Assembly: GCA_016490735.1 (NCBI GenBank)
Contig: JAEMWC010000751.1
Coordinates: forward strand, 212,501 to 276,500
Source of the DNA: Pachyseris speciosa
Lineage: Eukaryota; Cnidaria; Anthozoa; Scleractinia; Pachyseridae
Length of the DNA: 64,000 nt
Direction of reading: 5' to 3'
In this document: positions 22,345-33,513 of the stretch, one piece after another
Layout of the letters: each line of letters begins with the position of its first letter
Position numbering within the stretch: position 1 is the first letter of the stretch
Notes under the pieces: model-generated
Seen by the model: only the letters and a program-made list of their open reading frames with translations
Told to the model about the DNA's origin: nothing
Database searches by the model: none
Position numbers and translations under genes: made by a program

Positions 22345-24045
22345 CTAGCTCTGTTCAAATGTAAGTGGACATTGTTGAGCAACCCAATCCTCAATTAACT
22401 CCATTCTTTAATTAAATAAAGAATTTTAAGACGTGGTAATCGACTCCCATGTCTCAAGTTTTAAGTATTCATAAATAATTTATTTCCCTAAGAAAAAAAC
22501 AAAAGCCATTCACTGTGCATACATGTACAGTAATTTGCATCAATCCTCAGTTGATTCAGGTACATATGTATCGCTTTCTAATTCTAACATACATTATTTG
22601 TACAGTATTTTTTCAGACGTTTGAATCTTTTTCCTCAGATAAATACATTGTATTGTTTCTTTCTCTAGTATTATGCAAAAGTCAGTGAAATGACTTGAAT
22701 GAAAAAGCTAATTAAGTGCTTCAGTAGTTGCCAATTAAGTGCTACATAAATCAATTTAGCTATGTGACTGTCACATTAAATTTCATTGCCCAATGAATTT
22801 TTTTTTTCTGATCAGCCTTCAGTTCTATCTAATCAGTCCTTTTGACCTTCCTTCTCCTACGTACACTCCAAACATTTTTAGTAGCAGGTCACTCCAGTCT
22901 TGCGGGTTGTTTGGATGATATTTGGCATTAATTTGTTTTATGGGCTGTTTGATGTTTGATGTTAGATGAAGTGTCGTGCAATTTCAAAATTAGTGTACAT
23001 AGAGAAGAATGAGACTTAATTCTCCTTACTTTTCTTTAAAAAAAAATAGCATAAATTTAAGGGGATAACACTGGTTACAAGCACTTTTGCTTTGATGAAT
23101 TATTACCTTTAATCTTTATATATACACCATGGTTAATTAGCTTTAGTGGCATCAAACAAATGCTCAGTATTTGATTAAGTTATAAAAATGTTTCGGCTTG
23201 TGCTTTGCTAGCAGGCAGTGGCACAAAGAACTACATTCTATTCTGCAAATGACCAAGTCAAGTCAAGATCCTTTATTTAAAAAAAACGACTGGTATTACA
23301 GAACTATATGCAAACTAAGCGTCGTGTATTAAAACTGACTAGTGTTGTGTATTTAAACAATAACAAAGGCAACAAAGAAACATGCAGCCAAATGTAATCT
23401 GCTACAAATGGATCTTCCATGTGCTTGCTTCAAGGCGTTGGGTTTTAAACCATTTTGCTCCACAACCCAGTCACAGCTCTTCTGCAACGTGTCAAGTGTT
23501 TTTAATTGTAACTTTGTCTAGGCTATTTGACTAATCCAGCTGAAGAATAATTTCTGAATTAACAGTTTCTTTATGCAGGCATGATCATCAAATGTGTTGT
23601 GCAACCAAACAACGTCAATGCAGGCTTCATGCACTGTGCTTGCCGGTGAATGGTTCTCTTAATTATTCTTTTTGGGAAGGGAATAATGTTCCTTTGGTTG
23701 CAAATAATTATCTTGTGAGAACAAGTGTCCTATTGGACATTGATAATTTTTATTTGGGACTGACAAATAATTCGCTTTTGGGAACATGAAATGTCCTTTT
23801 GGATGATCTTCCTGAAACATGATTACGATAATTAATGAACTTTGTAATATGAAATTGATGCCATCTTCCATTAAGAAAAGAACTTAAGTTAGAATTATAA
23901 GAAATTGTTGGTTCAATTACCTACATGGTGGTTAGGTATAGTAAACACCCACATGTAAGTATAACCTATGACTTCGGGGTTCAGGCTTATCAAGTTCTTA
24001 CCGTATTTGAAGTCAGTCTGACTACAAAACCTTGACTATACTCAT
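22345..24045. other. Intron-like interval
   Basis: No supported gene. At 23675-23860 there is a loose internal repetition (ggaca, aattatttg, ccaaa motifs), seen as repeated P-K-x-x-x-x-x-P segments in a minus-strand frame. It lacks splice sites and homology and is probably non-coding. Confidence 0.45.
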
Positions 24046-24050
24046 CACAC

Positions 24051-24216
24051 CTTAATGCAGTCCAGTATGCTTGGCTGTAATGAATTTGGTTTGCCACTTT
24101 ATTCAGGCTATCGGAGTCATTAATTCTCGCCCCTCATCCTCCGTTGTGTTCCTGGCATCGGCTTTCTACTGCACCTCCCTTTTCATATGTATTGTAAGGT
24201 TCGCGTTCCCCGTTTT
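24051..24216 (-). pseudogene. Receptor unit 1 exon: lectin domain 2, N-terminal half, with stop
   Basis: From AAACCTCAG to the donor TTAAG|GTGTGA the reading is NGEREPYNTYEKGGAVESRC then QEHNGG, then TGA (24134-24136), then GARINDSDSLNKVANQIHYS and QAYWTALR. G-A-R-I followed by Y-W-T-A-L is the first half of a C-type-lectin-like domain. The unit 2 copy (57985-58165) has no stop. The pairing C-half is 18955-19124, across a 5-kb intron. Confidence 0.75.
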
Positions 24217-25144
24217 CTGAGGTTTTGAACAAGATAAGTCCAAAGCACACACCAGTTTTTATCAGCTCAGCTAGACGAGAACCTCGTAAAAGAAAACAAA
24301 AATAATACGAAGCAGTCTTTGTAAAACTTACGCTCTCGTCTAAATTCCCTAACACCACCTAACCCGTGCGAAACAATAAACAGAACACATGACACAGACT
24401 TTGTTATCGTGTGCCAACTGGAGCCCGCACGGCCCCAAAAGTAAGAGTGAGCGCCTCCAGAGAGAACACCAAGAGGACCAATCTATATTCAACACTTCTC
24501 TAAATACTCTTCACGAATCCCTTGGCTGTTTATAACGACGAGAGCATATTTTTTTTCCGCAAATTATTCAAAACGCGCAAAACTTCGATTTTACTCCTAC
24601 CTTTCTTTAATACTATGGATTTTAAATAGACTGAGAGCAGTCTCTTATTTTCTTTTACGTCACGAGGAGCTAGCGGCGAATAATTTGCATAATTTTAACA
24701 TTTCGCGCGCCCCGCGTGGCTCTGAGGAACAAAGGTCACGACCGCTCGCGGTCAAGATTTTAAACCGCATAACGACGGATCTTATCGCCGCTTTGTAACT
24801 GGCGTAACGCAACGCAAGGAGATATCAGCTAATTTTACATTGAGAGAAACAGGGCCATCTCAATCAAGCTCGGGTGCTTCCGTGTAAAAACAAAAAACAA
24901 TTTCATGATTTAAAGATTAGGTAATTTTTCAAGTCTTTCAGAAAATTGCTCGTGAGCAACGGGTAGGAAAATGTTGTAGTTCTGAACACACGGTGCTCCT
25001 TTAACCGTATTGGCATATGTTCGCCTTTATTATCCATGAGAAAGGAAGCCAGTAGATAGTCTTATTTCTTTCAAAACAGTTACTTAGCTACACCAACATT
25101 TTAGTTTTTCATTGACCTTGGAACATATATATTTACCTAGTTAA

Positions 25145-25395
25145 GGCCGATTTACAAGGTACGATTGTAACGTGCGTCTTGACGTATACGACACACCGTA
25201 GCACAGTAGGTCTTGCCGTGTGATTCGGCCTAAATTTTGATGTAGGATTTTGAAACATTCAAAAACGTACGGCTGTCGTAGGTGTAGGCAATATCGATCG
25301 AGGAGTTGATGAAAGAGACGTTTTTTCTGCATGGCGCGGCGAGCAGCGTGCATGCGATAGTCATAAGCCAAAAATTCCACCTTCTAAATCGGCTT
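25145..25395. mobile_element. TTAA-flanked MITE
   Basis: Ends GGCCGATTTACAAGG (left) and CCTTCTAAATCGGC (right) are inverted copies, and both are flanked by TTAA (25141-25144 and 25396-25399). TTAA duplication suggests a piggyBac or Kolobok-type mobiliser. In unit 2 only the right end survives (60064-60115), cut by a LINE. Confidence 0.75.
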
Positions 25396-25636
25396 TTAAA
25401 GTGTTGCTGAAAAAGCACAACCATGCAGGGGCCTTTTATTTTTTGTTTTTAATTAGTCTTAAAAGTTATGAGGCAGTACTATATAAAAATCATTTTAACA
25501 GCAGTCTAGAATCGGTTGTTTGTTGTTCTTCTGCTTGCTACTCCTACTTGCAACAGCCATTACTGACTTGTTTTGTTATGACTATACGTATACAGTTTGT
25601 TTATTTTAGTATCAACGTGAACTTGTTTACACTCAC

Positions 25637-25806
25637 TGTATTCGCAGAAGTAAGGGTGCCTTGCATTACAATAATCTATCTGCAATTTCGATTGATTCTT
25701 GCTAACTAGAAAGCAAAACCACCAACTCTTCCCTAAGAGACCTTGTTTCACAGTGGCGGGAAGACTTTCGTTCTGATACCATACACGCTCATGCTGACGG
25801 TGCCAA
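25637..25806 (-). CDS. Receptor unit 1 exon: lectin domain 1, C-terminal half
   Basis: From GAATTTTAG to TACA|GTGAGT the exon reads WHRQHERVWYQNESLPATVK, then WWFCFLVSKNQSKLQ, then DYCNARHPYFCEY. This is the second half of a C-type-lectin-like domain with conserved W, F-C-F, D-Y-C and F-C-E. Frame intact, 170 bp, the same length and phases as 18955-19124 and 60486-60655. Confidence 0.8.
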
Positions 25807-25975
25807 CTAAAATTCAATATTTTCAAAGTATCAGTGAATATTCAGTGTCGTTAAGCTCGTTAATGGGTGGGCTAAGGAGGACTCAACTATTCTGATACTT
25901 AGCATTACGCCATATTATTACTCCTCTTCCTTCCCTTTGTATAGAAGTTTTAGGGCGTCAAAACCGCAAAGAAGA

Positions 25976-26085
25976 AGATGACGAAGAAGAAGAAGAAGAA
26001 GAAGAAGAAGAAGAAGAAGAAGAAGAAGAAGAAGAAGAAGAAGAAGAAGAAGAGGAAAAGCAACAACAACAACAACAACAATAAC
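25976..26085. repeat. (GAA)n followed by (CAA)n
   Basis: About 25 GAA/AAG units and then about 8 CAA units. Long frames here are repeat artefacts. Unit 2 has only a short remnant near 60810. Confidence 0.95.
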
Positions 26086-26470
26086 AGGCGTAAATTCCGA
26101 ACTGGTCCATACAGAACACCATTACTGTGTTCTAATGTATTAGCCTTGGCTTACGCTTGAGCAGTTAAGTGATGCCTGCCCAATGGAAACCGTGATGTCA
26201 TTACCGACTTATATGACGTCATCACTTGCAGTAGTCTGCCTTAAAGGGAACAGTGCCATTCCTTTTCCACGATAGACGGTCCCCCTTGAAATTTTAGGAG
26301 GGGCTTGAATTGAGCTCAAAATCTCTATCCCCTTCCCTACGGCCATGGAAGATCAAGAACAACACATAGACAAAGCAAAAACAAAAACAAAAAAAAACAA
26401 AAAACAGAACAAAACAAAAGAAAAAGCCTCGTCTGGATAGGGTTTAAATGATTAGGTCGTATCAGCTAAC

Positions 26471-26648
26471 CTTAGTCCTGTCCATTATTTTCTGTTGTCG
26501 TTGATTGACTTTTTCGCGTCAGCAAGAGTAAGAGAGTCATGGATTCTAGCCCCGCGAAGTCGGGAATGGTTACATCTCGCTTGTAGTCGGTCCTCAGTGC
26601 CACTGCCGTCAATTATTTTGTAGGTTACAATATCAGTGGTTTGAGATT
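26471..26648 (-). pseudogene. Receptor unit 1 exon: lectin domain 1, N-terminal half, with stop
   Basis: From GATTTAG to AAG|GTTAGC the reading is CNHSRLRGARIHDSLTLADA then KKSINDNRK, then TAA (26485-26487), then WTGL. The unit 2 copy (61166-61343) has Tyr at that codon and a better donor (GTAAGC). It is the first half of a C-type-lectin-like domain (G-A-R-I, then Y-W-T-x-L). Confidence 0.78.
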
Positions 26649-27299
26649 CTAAATCAAAGAATTCAATCAATCAATCAATCAAACAATCAAATTTGATTGT
26701 TTAATTAACCAAATGCTGTACATCAAACCATCAAGGCGACGCTTGAATGTATAAACAAATTCGACCCAAACAAAATATTTATTTAAATTAACCCCATTTA
26801 TGTAAATCTAAGATCTTACTCCTTTGAATTCGCTCTTATTATTCATTAGGATGGCGTCATGAGGTCGCCGAATCGTCGGAACATCATATCGCTAGTTGTT
26901 ACTTGCCTGTGTATTTCTAAAGCATTATCAATACAAGTAAGAAACAGCAATGTTTATTGACACAATAACAAACATGTACTTCTGAACCCATTAAAAAAGT
27001 AATATTTTCAGTTTCGTTAATAACCCATATATTTATTTATTAACTTACCACAGTAGATATGGAAAACATTGAGCATTAACAGGGAAATGTTTTGTGTCTA
27101 TGGCATTCCAGAGAAATACATCATCCTTATAAGAGAAGTGCACCTATAGAATCATCCACAATAGAGTTCTTTCTAAGCTGATTGAGATGTTAAAGAAGTG
27201 AGCCAGGGATTATTGTCGTCGCCCTTTTTATTCATGCTGGTCATTTGCTGGATAATGCGGCTGACAAAAGGAGGCACATCTTCATGACATAAAGTGCCC

Positions 27300-27415
27300 T
27301 GAAAATTGCGAAAAGAAGCCTGAAAAAATTTCAGGACTTTATAACGGGGTTTGAAACCGTGACCCCGCGATACGGGTAAGATGCTCTAACCAACTGAGGC
27401 TCTAACCAACTTTCC

Positions 27416-27447
<32 letters not shown>

Positions 27448-27950
27448 AAGCAGGGCAATTGTGGGTTCATCTGTTCCCGTGAAAGGGAAGAGTGTGAATG
27501 GTGTATATGAAAAAAATCATATACGAACTGCGGAAATGAAATCAAATGAAGAATGATCCTCGCAGTTATGAACGCAATTTTGGTTTAACCAACTGAGCTA
27601 TAAAGCCACCGATGTTGGGAGCAGGTCAATTGTGGGTTCATATGTTCCCGTGAAAGAGAAGAGTGTGAATGATGTATATAAAATAAATCATATATGAACT
27701 GCGGAAATGAAATCAAACGAGGAATGATCCTCACAATTATAAACGCAATTTATGCAATTGCGAAAAGAAGCCTGAAAAAATTCAGGACTTCAACGAAGTT
27801 TAAACCCATGACCTAGCTACCGGTACGATGCTCTAACCAACTGAGCTTTGAAGCCACTGACGTTGGGAGCAGGTCAATCGTGGGTTCATACGTTCTCGTG
27901 AAAGAGAAGAGTGTGAGTGGTATATGTAAAATAAATCATATATGATCCTA
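27300..27950 (-). mobile_element. Cluster of three tRNA-derived SINE copies
   Basis: On the minus strand, tRNA-like heads with TAGCTCAGTTGGTTAGAGCA and a degenerate B box occur near 27430-27340 and 27845-27785. A middle copy at 27570-27750 retains the body. Each has the body 'tgaaaaaatttcaggactt', 'gcaggtcaattgtgggttca', 'gaagagtgtgaatg' and 'catatatgaactgcggaaatg'. They are non-coding retroposons, not tRNA genes, as the heads are interrupted and unpaired. Confidence 0.8.
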
Positions 27951-28345
27951 GCAGAATAATCTACCGCTTCTGGCAGATTCACAAATTAAAGTGTTTAAGA
28001 GGAAGCGAAAGAGTGTAACCAGCCTCACGCCTACAACTCGCAAATGTCAACTTGTCAATTTTTCGAGATAAAAACTATAGATTCCATACGTTTCTCGTTA
28101 AAAGCTATATTTTTAAGCATCATTCTCAATCAAAGAAATATAAAGCAACATTATCGGTAGATATTCGCTCACTACGGGATAAATAAGTTCGATGGGCTTA
28201 AGCCAGTGACGAACGACTTAGTGAGATCGGTAACGCAATATGGTGAGAAACTCCTCACCAGATGAAACGGAGACTATACTGATTAATATATCATTGTGAT
28301 GCCAAGCTGAAGCCGAGAAATTATACAGAATTAAATATCACTCAC

Positions 28346-28417
28346 CAACAGTGACGATGGAAAATAAGACAACAGGAAGTTGATACTCGGCCACCGCTTC
28401 TGGTAGACAATCTTCAT
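28346..28417 (-). CDS. Signal-peptide exon, copy gamma
   Basis: The minus strand reads MKIVYQKRWPSINFLLSYFP then SSLL before TTG|GTGAGT. It is 72 bp and ends in phase 0. Compared with copy beta (70 bp) a 2-bp change has altered the frame, reducing the hydrophobic core and giving a phase that would not fit the lectin exon at 26471-26648. It is the nearest candidate first exon for receptor unit 1. Use is unproven. Confidence 0.5.
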
Positions 28418-29188
28418 GCTTCTAAGTCAGTTGCAAGACGGCAGTTATGCCGAATTCACTGGTGACTACAGCAGCCGTCTCGAATACCAAACAACAAAGG
28501 TGGAGACCTAAGAAATTTCTTTCACAATTTCAAATGCCAAACTACTCTTTGACCGGTGTTTCGCTATCACTCAAATCCCAAAGCCTCTAAATCGCACTGT
28601 TTCTTTTTTTTTTGCAAAGGCAGATGTTTTCTTTCCACCTGTTAACATTTGCGCAACGCTATTTCACTGAGCAATAGTGACAGTTTTCAGTTTCGATTAG
28701 CAAATAATTATATCGCCTCCTTATAAGGTTTTCAGGTTTATACAAGCTATCCAGGTTAATGTCAAACGCAAAACCACATTTAAAAGTGAAATTGCAGCTA
28801 TTCAGTGAAAGATATAACGGGACCAGGCTTGCTTGAATATTTTTTTGATAATGAAAATGCTCTTCATACAAATCATCTTGGTAAGACAGCTTAAAAACTA
28901 ATAACTAACGAGAGTGTGTTATTCAAAGGCCGTTGAAAACACGACCTGTAGGGGAAGAAAACCCGCTATAAAGCTCTTAGAATGTTGTTTCCTTCTCGCA
29001 TATCGTCGTAGAAGTAACAATACTATAAAAAGACAATACACTACACCTTTTCTTTGAAGGGAGGACTAAGCTTCCAATATTTTTGTTATCAGTTTATTAA
29101 GACTGGACAATATTAATTATTAGCCTCGATATTTTGTTAGCAAATACTCCCCTGGCAAAATAATAATAAGGAAAAGAATAATAATAAG

Positions 29189-29193
29189 CCATC
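29189..29193. repeat. Target-site duplication of LTR element, left
   Basis: CCATC immediately before the 5' LTR, repeated as CCATC at 33514-33518 after the 3' LTR. Confidence 0.8.
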
Positions 29194-29370
29194 TGATTTA
29201 GTGTTTGTGTGAATTGATGTAATATAAGATATGTGATTACGTCATCGGATTGATTTAAAAGCACCGTGATCAATGTATACATATGGGTGTGTACACGAGA
29301 AGGATAAAGAAATTACAATGCGAATACCGGGTGGCTAACTGACTTGATAATACTGGTTCAAGATACTAAA
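29194..29370 (+). repeat. 5' LTR
   Basis: Begins TGATTTAGTGTTTGTG and ends GGTTCAAGATACTAAA. It matches the 3' LTR over about 170 bp with few differences. The following bases, TTTGGCGACGAGGAT, are in the primer-binding-site position. At about 177 bp it is a short LTR. Confidence 0.85.
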
Positions 29371-29408
29371 TTTGGCGACGAGGATGAGTCCTGTCCTATT
29401 CTGAAGAA

Positions 29409-30278
29409 GTGATGGCCACAACGTTACAATTACCTGCTATTCCGCCTTTTTCCGTTACAAGTGACCAAACGACGCTCGGGCAGCGCTGGTCGAAATGGGT
29501 TAAAGGTTTGGAATACTTTCTAGTGGCGTCAAACATTACCTACAAGAAACAACGCCGTGCTGTACTGTTGCACTTATCGGGCCCCGAAGTCCAAACGGTT
29601 TTTGTAACTCTCACCGGGACTGGAGACGGTTATGATACGGCGCTTGCGAAGTTAACCGAGTATTTTGAGCCAAAGAAGAACATTCCCTTTGACAGACATG
29701 TGTTTCCTCAGGCAACACAAAGGCCGATTGAAAACATTTTTTCGCACGTGACGCGTTTACGCAGTCTTGCGAAGTCTTGTGAGTATGATCATGTGGACGA
29801 AATGATTCGAGACCAAGTGGTTGACAAATGCTCCTCGAGCAGCCTTCGCCGTCGACTACTACGCGAAACTGACCTTACACTAGACGGGCTTCTGCAGATC
29901 GCCCGATCAATCGAAGCGTCTGACCTGCACGCTACTACAATGGAGGTCTCTTCCGGCTCTCCAAGGCAGATTAACAAAGCCTCGGGAGAATTTCAAAGAC
30001 AACGAGAAAAAAAAAAAAAAACAGAGGAAATTCACGGTCGCGTCCACCAAAGAATGCGAGGAATTCACGAGTACTTAACCATGACACGACGCAATTTGTC
30101 AGTTTTTGTTGGGGACGCACGGGTCACCGCGCAAAACATCCTGCTTGTCCAGCAATTGGAAAAACTTGCAGTAACTGTGGAAAGCAGGGCCATTTTGGTG
30201 GAGTATGCAAAGGTGCTCCGAAACAAGCTTCGAGTTCTCAGAACATTGCACAACAACGAAATGGCCCTCGGTATGTGA
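29409..30278 (+). pseudogene. gag (capsid-like) region, shifted after a poly-A run
   Basis: The start at 29412 (or 29409, both ATG) follows the LTR and leader. Residues 1-195 are a gag/capsid-like helical protein (RWSKWVKGLEYFLVASNITY, then a leucine-rich region). At the A15 run the true frame moves by one base. The frame beyond it carries a zinc knuckle C-S-N-C-G-K-Q-G-H-F-G-G-V-C and, before it, a degenerate knuckle that has lost a Cys. The in-frame sequence after residue 200 is therefore spurious. Confidence 0.75.
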
Positions 30279-30928
30279 CAACCGAACATGACACCGGCTC
30301 GGACGACGAGTATTTGTTTACGATTTGGGGCAACATGGGCGACAACACTGTGCCAATAACTGTTGAAGGTACACTGATTCCCGTTATTATAAATTCGGGT
30401 GCTAGAGTCAATGTACTGGACAGCGCTACATTCAACCGACTCTCGGATGCAGTAGTTGAACTCAGAGCTTCTCTTGTCAAAATTTACACGTATTTGGCTC
30501 GACCATGCCACTTCCGGTCAAAGGAACATTCAGCGCAACTGTGTCGTCACCTCGGCGTCACACGCAGGCCGATCTTGTGGTTGTTGAAAATTCAAATGCG
30601 GAATACATACATACATGTACCACAGCGCCGCCTGCCATTCCGTGGTCGAACAGATGTGGAGGCAAAGCTCAAAGAATTGCAAGATCTCGACATAATTGAA
30701 GATGTTGAAGGCCCAACACCTTGGGTTTCGCCTTTAGTCGCAGTTCCAAAGCCCAACGGTGATGCACGAGTTAGTGTGGATATGCGTCGTGCAAACGAAG
30801 GGAGCGTCATCCAATACCCACACTGGAGGAAACATTGCAAGCACTCAGTGGAGCAGCTATGTTCTCCAAACTCGATTTACGATGGGGCCATCATCAGGTT
30901 GAACTGCACCCAGAATCTAGAGTGCTAA
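30275..30928 (+). pseudogene. Protease and start of reverse transcriptase, broken
   Basis: The frame continues from the zinc knuckle. Protease-like sequence VPITVEGTLIPVIINSGARV has N-S-G-A where retropepsins have a catalytic D-S/T-G. Frameshifts near 30495 and 30610 and a deletion separate it from the RT start (RLPFRGRTDVEAKLKELQ, then SPLVAVPKPNGDARVSVDMR). A further shift near 30808 ends this frame. Confidence 0.8.
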
Positions 30929-32826
30929 CTACATTCTCCACACACAAAGAACTTAAGCGTTACAAACGCTTAATATTTGGTTTGTCATCTGCACCAGAAA
31001 TGAATGAGTACGTGATTCAGCAAACTCTGCAAGGAATTCCCGGAGTAAGGAACATTTCTGATGATATTATTGTGTTTGGTTCTGACCAGGACAGTCACGA
31101 CAAGCATTTGGAACTTACACTTGCACGCCTTGAGGATAATGGCCTTACACTGAACCGTGAGAAGTGTATTATCGGTGTTCCAGAATTAGTATTTTTCGGA
31201 TTCAAGATTTCTGCTCATGTCATCGCACCAGATGACAAGAAAATTGATGCGGTGAGAAATGCGCGAACACCACAGAATCAAGCAGAAGTGAGGAGTTTTC
31301 TTGGCTTGGTGAACTACTGTGCACTTTTTATCCCAAGTTTTGCAACACTTGCAGAGCAATTACGTCAGCTCATAAGGAGTGACACAGAGTGGGTCTGGGG
31401 TAAGGCACAACAAGATGCATTCCACCGCCTTCGAGTCATATTAACCAGTGACTGTGTTGTTGCACATTATGATCAAGCGGCAGACACAAAACTGAAAGTG
31501 GATGCAAGTCCAGCGGGACTTGGTGCCATTCTCCTGCAGCGAAGTGGAGACACTGTTCGTCCTGTGGCATACGCGAGTCGTACATTAACAGATGTTGAGA
31601 GGCGATACCCTTAGACCGAAAGGGAGGCATTGGTGGTTGTGTGGGCCTGTGAGCGATTCCACATTTACTTATATGGAAAATCATTCACTCTGTGCACAGA
31701 CCACAAGCCGCTGGAGATCATATACAGCACCAAGTCCAAGTCACCGCCTCGGATTGAACGATGGGCACTTCGACTGCTGCCATACACGTTTAGTGTTGTA
31801 CACATGGCTGGAAAGACAAACCCAACCGATGTACTCCCACGTTTGCCACTGGAAAACCAGCCGTTCCGTGAAAGGGACATTGCGGAAGAGTACATCAATT
31901 ACGTCACAATGAACGCGGTTCCTAAAGCACTCACACTTGAGCAGATTGCCCGTGCTACTGAGGCCGACCCCATACTACAACAAGTGCTATGCTGTTTGAG
32001 TGGATCTGAGTGGCCAGACACGCCAGAGTTCAAGCCTTACAAGCGGGTCAAGGATGAACTTTGCACAAGCAACGGAATTGTCCTGCGAGGGTCTCGTATT
32101 GTTATGCCATGTACTCTATGGCAAGCAACCCTATCTACTGCACACGAGGGACATCAAGGAATTGTGCGGACCAAGCAGCTGCTCAGAGAGAAAGTGTGGT
32201 GGCCAGGTATCGCACATCATGTGGAGACAATGGTCAAGGCTTGCCTACCCTGTCAGTCTGTTTCGGGCAAGTCTACCACAGAGCCACTACAACCGACCGT
32301 GATGCCTGATAAGCCATGGCAGGAGGTGCACATTGACCTCTGTGGACCCTTTCCTACAGGGGAGAGCCTACTGGTTTGTGAAGATGCATGTACGCGTTGG
32401 CCGGAAGAAGTGATTTTGCGCTCGACTACGTCTGCGGTCATTATTGGACATCTTCGGAAGATCTTTGCTCTACATGGGCTTTCAGAGAGAGTTGTGACGC
32501 ATAATGGCGCAAACCTTGTGTCCAAGGAATTTGAGGATTTCTCAGGAGCACATGGCATCCAGCATCGGAAAGTCACGCCCTACTGGCCACAGGCTAATGC
32601 GGAAGTTGAGCGATTTAACAGGAAAATTGAGAAGGCAATCCGCACTGCACATGCGGAAGGCAAAAACCTGCGCACAGCTATGTTTACCTTCTTACTTAAC
32701 TACCGTGCGACACCTCATGCGACTACAAGCGCATCGCAGGCACTTCTGGATCTAGGACGTGAGATCAAGACTAAAGTACCACAAATCGAGACACAGATGT
32801 CTGATGTTCTGTCAGCAGCCCTATAG
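30808..32826 (+). pseudogene. RT palm, RNase H and integrase, with two stops
   Basis: The RT continues with SKLDLRWGHHQVELHPESR and ISDDIIVFG (the catalytic Asp pair). RNase H follows (LKVDASPAGLGAILLQRSGD). A TAG at 31612-31614 interrupts between Y-P and T-E-R-E-A-L, and the frame resumes. The integrase has the H-H-C-C zinc region near residues 150-190 of the second part, the first catalytic Asp in HIDLCGPF, T-H-N-G where the second catalytic Asp belongs, and the Glu in N-A-E-V-E-R-F. The last TAG (32824) cuts off the tail. Confidence 0.88.
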
Positions 32827-33221
32827 TCTGCGAAGGTTAAAGACCAACGAGCCAAGCAATGTACAAAGGCTTATGTAGACAAGAGGAACAGAGCAAGTCC
32901 TTCAGACATCAAAACAGGATACAAAGTTTTGCTACAGCAGCGCGGCAGAACAAGTTATCAACGCGATATGACCCTCAACCATACACAGTAATAGAACGTA
33001 AGGGACCGAGTCTTATTCTGCAGCGAGGCAATGGACGTGTGTCCATGCGCAGTGTGTCGCTTGTCCACAAGTTGCACGAGAACACTATTGTATGGGAGGA
33101 AGATGATTATGTGGTGGATGTTGATTTGCCACAGGCAGTGAACCCTCCACGAGCAGTGGAACAGGATGTAAAGAGATCTGTCAGACGTGCAGCGACACAT
33201 CTAAAGGACTATCAGCTATGA
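32827..33221 (+). pseudogene. Integrase C-terminal tail, frameshifted
   Basis: After the stop the same frame reads SAKVKDQRAKQ and KTGYKVLLQQ. A shift near 32945 leads to NKLSTRYDPQPYTVIERKGP and a chromo-like/GPY-type basic end. It belongs to the same pol polyprotein. Confidence 0.7.
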
Positions 33222-33331
33222 GCTAAAGTTTCTCAATGAACTTTTACTGAACGTTTGCAAGTCTTAGTACACAAATGAGTTTCGTTGGTTTCGTCTATTT
33301 TCCATAAAATAGCATTACTGTGTATAGTTAG

Positions 33332-33513
33332 TGTATAGTTAGTGTTTGTGTGAATTGATGTAATATAAGATCTGTGATTACGTTATCGGATTGATTTAGA
33401 AGCACGTGATCAATGTATATATATATATATGGGTGTGTACACGAGAACAAAGAAATTACAATGCGAATACCGGGTGGCTAACTGACTTGATTATATTGGT
33501 TCAAGATACTAAA
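33332..33513 (+). repeat. 3' LTR
   Basis: Copy of the 5' LTR ending AAGATACTAAA. An 11-bp tandem unit TGTATAGTTAG at 33321-33331 and 33332-33342 makes the exact start ambiguous, and an (AT) expansion near 33417 distinguishes it from the 5' LTR. CCATC follows at 33514. Confidence 0.85.

Larger units (their letters stand above)
8593..28417 (-). pseudogene. Receptor unit 1: C-type-lectin adhesion GPCR, degraded
   Basis: Exons read right to left: a signal peptide (28.4 kb), lectin domain 1 (26.5 and 25.6 kb), lectin domain 2 (24.1 and 19.0 kb), pre-GAIN and GAIN exons (17.0, 15.3, 14.7, 14.3, 14.1 kb), GPS (13.7 kb), TM1 (13.3 kb), TM2 (12.8 kb), TM3 (11.7 kb), TM6-7 (9.2 kb) and the C-tail (8.6 kb). 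The family is a surface receptor that cuts itself at the GPS and signals through 7TM. Lesions: TAA in lectin 1, TGA in lectin 2, TAG in GAIN, no AG acceptor at TM3, no TM4 exon found, and the TM5 exon deleted relative to unit 2. That the exons belong to one transcript is inferred from order, phase and orientation. Two neighbouring genes are an alternative. Confidence 0.65.
28150..29193. repeat. Upstream segment, copy gamma (left part)
   Basis: Matches 3870-4560 and 36460-37200: 'taaataagttcgatgggctt', 'gtgacgaacga', 'tcactcaccaacagtga', the signal exon, and 'tcagtttcgattagcaaata'. It is interrupted at 29194 by the LTR retrotransposon and continues at 33514. Confidence 0.75.
29194..33513 (+). 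mobile_element. Ty3/gypsy-type LTR retrotransposon, defective
   Basis: Two short LTRs, a CCATC target duplication, and gag, zinc knuckle, protease, RT, RNase H and integrase in Ty3/gypsy order. The element is about 4.3 kb and is inserted in the upstream repeat gamma. It is dead on several counts: shifts at the A15 run (30007-30021) and near 30495, 30610, 30808 and 32945; a lost stretch between protease and RT; stops at 31612 and 32824; a protease active site with Asn for Asp; and an integrase second catalytic Asp replaced by His. Confidence 0.9.

Noticed and set aside
25978..26160. Lysine-rich plus-strand frame
   Set aside because: Product of the (GAA)n and (CAA)n repeats.
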